NCBI RefSeq assembly: GCF_000004825.1
Contig: NW_008805103.1
Coordinates: 309,941-373,940 of the forward strand
Reading direction: 5' to 3'
Origin: Heterostelium album PN500
Lineage: Eukaryota; Evosea; Eumycetozoa; Acytosteliales; Acytosteliaceae
DNA length: 64,000 nucleotides
Numbering within the stretch: position 1 is the stretch's first letter; every line of letters begins with the position of its first letter. The notes below the pieces were generated by a model. The model made no database searches. It was not told where the DNA came from and saw only the letters and a list, made by a program, of their open reading frames with translations. The position numbers and the translations under genes were made by a program. Positions 61,228 through 64,000 of this stretch are shown here, piece after piece.

Positions 61228-62466
61228 ATGAAATTCCTTATTATATTGGTTGTTTTGTTAACAATAACAGGCAGAACCCAAGCTGCTCTAACAGCTGCAG
61301 AGAAAACCTTAATTCTCAATACTTTTAACGGATGGAGAGATAATGCTTTACCAATTCCAACCACTGATCTTTCTACTTTGACTTGGAATACCGCTTATGA
61401 AACCAATTTGCAGAACTATGTGAACACTTGTGCCACCAGTTTTTCACCATTCTCAAAGAGTGCCAAAGTAGCTGAATTCGTTGTAACTTTCTCTGGAACT
61501 TGGAACCTCCAAGTAATCTTGGACTACATTGGAGGTACTGCCGCCAATTATAATTTCGACACAAAATCATGTGCCTCTGGAAAATCTTGCTTACACGAAT
61601 ACACTGTCGTTGCCAAAGGTAAGACAGCTGCATGTGCTGTCAACAAGTGTGGTACAACCTACCGTTTCTACTGTGACTTTGATCCAGTCGGACCATACAG
61701 GGGAGTAAATCCATACCCAACTCCAACTCCAAACCCATCTCCAACTCCAACTCAAACACAAACCACCAAACCAACTTCAACCCCAACCCAAACTCAAACA
61801 ACAAAACCAACACCAACACCAACACAAACCCAAACCACTTCTCCAACATCAAAGACCATCAATTGGCAATCGAAATCAACACCAGTCAGAGATCAAGGTC
61901 AATGTGGAAGTTGTTACATCTTTGCTGCCATTGCCAACTCTGAAGCTAGATATGTTATCAAGACTGGTGCCAACCCTGCAACAGTCGATTTCTCTGAGCA
62001 AGAAGGTTTGAACTGTATCTCTGGTGGTTGTAACGGTGGTTGGCCAACTACAGTGTACAATACCTTCAAGACCACTGGATATGGACCAGAGTCTGCCAAC
62101 AAATACACTGGTGTTCAAACAACTTGTACTCAGACTGCCACTCCACGTGTATCCTTTACTGGTTTCACTCAAACTGCCAAAACCAAAGATGCTTTAATCG
62201 CTGCCTTACAGACTGGACCAATTGCAATCGCACTCCAAGCTGATGATGGTTTCCAAAGTTACAGCAGTGGTATCTATAATTGTCCAACCAAATATACCTC
62301 TGTCAACCATGCAGTAACATTAACCGGTTATGATGAAGCAACTGATTCCTGGTTAATTAAGAACTCCTGGGATACTTGGTGGGGTATAAGTGGCTATATA
62401 AAATTAACGGCAGCCAACGATAACTGTAACATTTTAGGTTACGCATCTAGTTATATTAATTATTAA
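61228..62466 (+). CDS. CAP/SCP domain fused to a papain-type cysteine protease
   Basis: This intronless gene encodes 412 residues. Signal peptide MKFLIILVVLLTITGRTQA is followed by a CAP (SCP/TAPS, PR-1-like) domain at about 25-160: LNTFNGWRDNALPIP, LTWNTAYETNLQNYV, then ACAVNKCGTTYRFYCDFDPV and the typical end GPYRGVNPYP. A linker of TPTPTQTQTTKP repeats (about 167-210) leads to a C1A protease. Its active-site segment is RDQGQCGSCYIFAAI; the usual Trp after the Cys is Tyr. His is in VNHAVTLTGYD and Asn in LIKNSWDTWWG. There is no I29 prodomain, so the CAP domain sits where the inhibitory prodomain would be. The CAP domain lacks the classical GHYTQ His block, reading CLHEYTVVAKG. The product is probably secreted. 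Confidence 0.88.
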   Translation: MKFLIILVVLLTITGRTQAALTAAEKTLILNTFNGWRDNALPIPTTDLSTLTWNTAYETNLQNYVNTCATSFSPFSKSAKVAEFVVTFSGTWNLQVILDYIGGTAANYNFDTKSCASGKSCLHEYTVVAKGKTAACAVNKCGTTYRFYCDFDPVGPYRGVNPYPTPTPNPSPTPTQTQTTKPTSTPTQTQTTKPTPTPTQTQTTSPTSKTINWQSKSTPVRDQGQCGSCYIFAAIANSEARYVIKTGANPATVDFSEQEGLNCISGGCNGGWPTTVYNTFKTTGYGPESANKYTGVQTTCTQTATPRVSFTGFTQTAKTKDALIAALQTGPIAIALQADDGFQSYSSGIYNCPTKYTSVNHAVTLTGYDEATDSWLIKNSWDTWWGISGYIKLTAANDNCNILGYASSYINY

Positions 62467-62839
62467 AAACACCAAAATTGTATAACTATATTTATTCATA
62501 TCTTTATTGTTATTATTTTAATATAATACAATCACCAAAAATAAAATAAAATTATTTATTTAATTAAAAATCATAAGCGGGGTATATTTATTTGAGAATT
62601 CAATCAAAACAGTAGATTTGTATTTTATAATTACAAATCAATGTTCCAATCAACTACTGTCTTCCGCAACTGTCTTCTCAAACACCAAGCTATTTAAGAT
62701 TAGAAAATCTAATAAACAATCCATTCATTATTTACTGATTGAAAGTATTGAAGGCAAAGAGGGGTTTGACAATCGAACAGTAATTAAAAGTATGAAGTTC
62801 GATTAAAAATTTTTTAAATTTTTTAAATTTTTTTTTTTT
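62467..62839. other. Spacer between CAP-papain gene and virus-like element
   Basis: A+T-rich. A 62-codon plus reading at 62618-62806 has no recognised domain. Base composition changes sharply just after 62840. Confidence 0.5.
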
Positions 62840-64000
62840 ATTATTTAGAGGGGATTAGACTAAGTCGAGTCAGACCAGTCGTAGGACCATACCTCATCGA
62901 TCGTATAGAGGTTGGTTTGAATGGTGATCATACAGAATATGACAGGCGATTGGTTGTACAGTAAGTTACAGTTCTATTCAAATGAACAACTTAGCTCGTT
63001 GGCTGCATTCAACGTTTAATCTAGACATTAACACCTTCATTACTCCACAGATCAGTCTAGCACCTAATCAAGATCCTTACATTATCTCATTTCCATTGAC
63101 ACTGTCACTTCTGCGTCATATCAATCCTCAAACGATAGACAAGGACGTACTGATCAGTGTGTATACAAGAGCCAATCCAATCAAGCCACTCGATGGCACA
63201 GGTAATGATGGAAAGTTGATCTTGAGAGCGATCCGACTAAGACTTACATCAAAGAAGAATGACATTCTAGAAGCAGCACACAGAGAGCTATTAAGGAAGC
63301 ATCCATTGAAGATCCCTTACATGAATGTACAGTCTATCACTTGGTCAGGAAGATTGACACATGGAGTCATGACAGAGATACCTATTCAAGTGGATGCACT
63401 CTGCACGATGATGTGTATCTTTATCAGACATGACAAGTCACCAGCAGGTATGGATGCATTCTCACCGTTGTCAGTGAATGAGAACAAGTGTCTAATCAAT
63501 GTCGTTGACAACAACAAGACAACACTTCTGAGAAGCAATGGATTGAGTGGTGCGTTCCTAAGATGAGTACATCAAGCATTGAATACAGCTGGAGACATGA
63601 CTACGATAGTACCTATCTACTGGCTTTACCTTGCAGAGCATCCATTGCAAGTCGTCAAGGATTGTATCAACAGTGGCTTCTTTGCATTCTCATCTAACCA
63701 GTTCCTTCAGATCACTCCTGGACCTGGTATAGTCTCAGATATGACCTACACAGTAGACGTCATGTTCATCACTTATAACGCGCTGATGCAAGAGAATGGA
63801 TCATATAGAAAGGTAATGTAAACCATTCATCCTTACTTTTAACTATCCACTTAACCCTCCTCATCTTAGGTCTCCAATGACATGGGCATCGATGGATAGT
63901 TTGGATAGTTTGGATAGTTTGGAGGGTTTTGAATGGTAGATCAATATTATGTATTACAATATGTAAAGCAGTCATGGACCCTATATCACTAACGCTGTTG
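62840..64000 (+). mobile_element. Fossil virus-like element with capsid-like coding sequence (runs off right edge)
   Basis: From about 62840 the DNA becomes much less A+T-rich than its surroundings and reads as protein in the plus direction. The product shares the general layout of double jelly-roll major capsid proteins of Polinton/virophage-type elements: beta-rich blocks such as LIDRIEVGLNGDHTEYDRR near the beginning, ITWSGRLTHGVMTEIP in the middle and SGFFAFSSNQFLQITPG near the end. It looks broken, with about two breaks in the visible part, and continues past the window. Family assignment is inference, because no integrase, polymerase or terminal repeat is visible. Age: old enough to be broken but with the foreign base composition still plain. 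Confidence 0.4.
63894..63923. repeat. GGATAGTTT nonanucleotide tandem repeat
   Basis: Three direct copies of GGATAGTTT followed by a partial fourth, inside the virus-like segment. Just upstream, near 63842-63860, is an imperfect reverse-complement counterpart (ACTATCC...ACCCTCC). Confidence 0.8.

Overview
The window comes from the nuclear genome of a dictyostelid social amoeba. The intergenic DNA is extremely A+T-rich and full of homopolymers. Coding exons are clearly richer in G+C, and several proteins carry long polyglutamine and polyasparagine runs. Introns are short (about 60-150 bp, one of 370 and one of 314), with GTAAGT/GTATGT donors and T-rich acceptors. Many gene products look amoebozoan: LIS1, a LisH-RasGEF, a ComC-like EGF/IPT membrane protein and cathepsin L-like proteases. 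The species cannot be fixed by reading alone. The base composition is less extreme than in Dictyostelium discoideum, so a Polysphondylium/Heterostelium-type or similar species is an inference.

Layout, left to right. 0-10.6 kb: the first exon of a C1-domain protein runs off the left edge on the minus strand. A three-RRM hnRNP Q/R-type RNA-binding protein follows (3.6-5.2 kb), then 5.4 kb with no convincing gene. 10.6-19.1 kb: a 2,668-residue CHD-type chromatin remodeller whose C-terminus looks like an array of five ubiquitin/SUMO-like folds. 19.4-25.7 kb: HMG-CoA synthase (-), a small four-exon LSM8 gene (-), and LIS1 (+). 26-43.9 kb: a ComC-like single-pass adhesion/receptor protein, a LisH-RasGEF, mitochondrial seryl-tRNA synthetase, and a 1,726-residue Cys-rich receptor-like protein with seven C-terminal membrane helices. 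44-50 kb: a gene-poor stretch, then a class I methyltransferase (+) and cap-binding protein CBP20 (-).

50.6-64 kb is the most unusual part. It holds a cathepsin L-like protease, a fold-back (MITE-like) element of about 344 bp, a broken kelch-gene tail, and a mitochondrial ATP-PEPCK-like protein that has lost its kinase motifs. A GNAT protein and a peroxiredoxin-5 gene with an 8-nt microexon follow. Next come a membrane protein made of only a protease-inhibitory I29 prodomain, and a CAP-domain/papain fusion. The right edge enters a fossil virus-like element with capsid-like coding sequence.

The housekeeping genes (LSM8, CBP20, hnRNP, LIS1, SerRS, HMGCS, Prx5) are independent neighbours, not an operon. 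The one group that could work together is the cysteine-protease set at 50.6-62.5 kb: a protease with its own prodomain, a membrane-anchored prodomain without a protease, and a protease whose prodomain is replaced by a CAP domain. I found no tRNA, rRNA, snRNA or CRISPR array.
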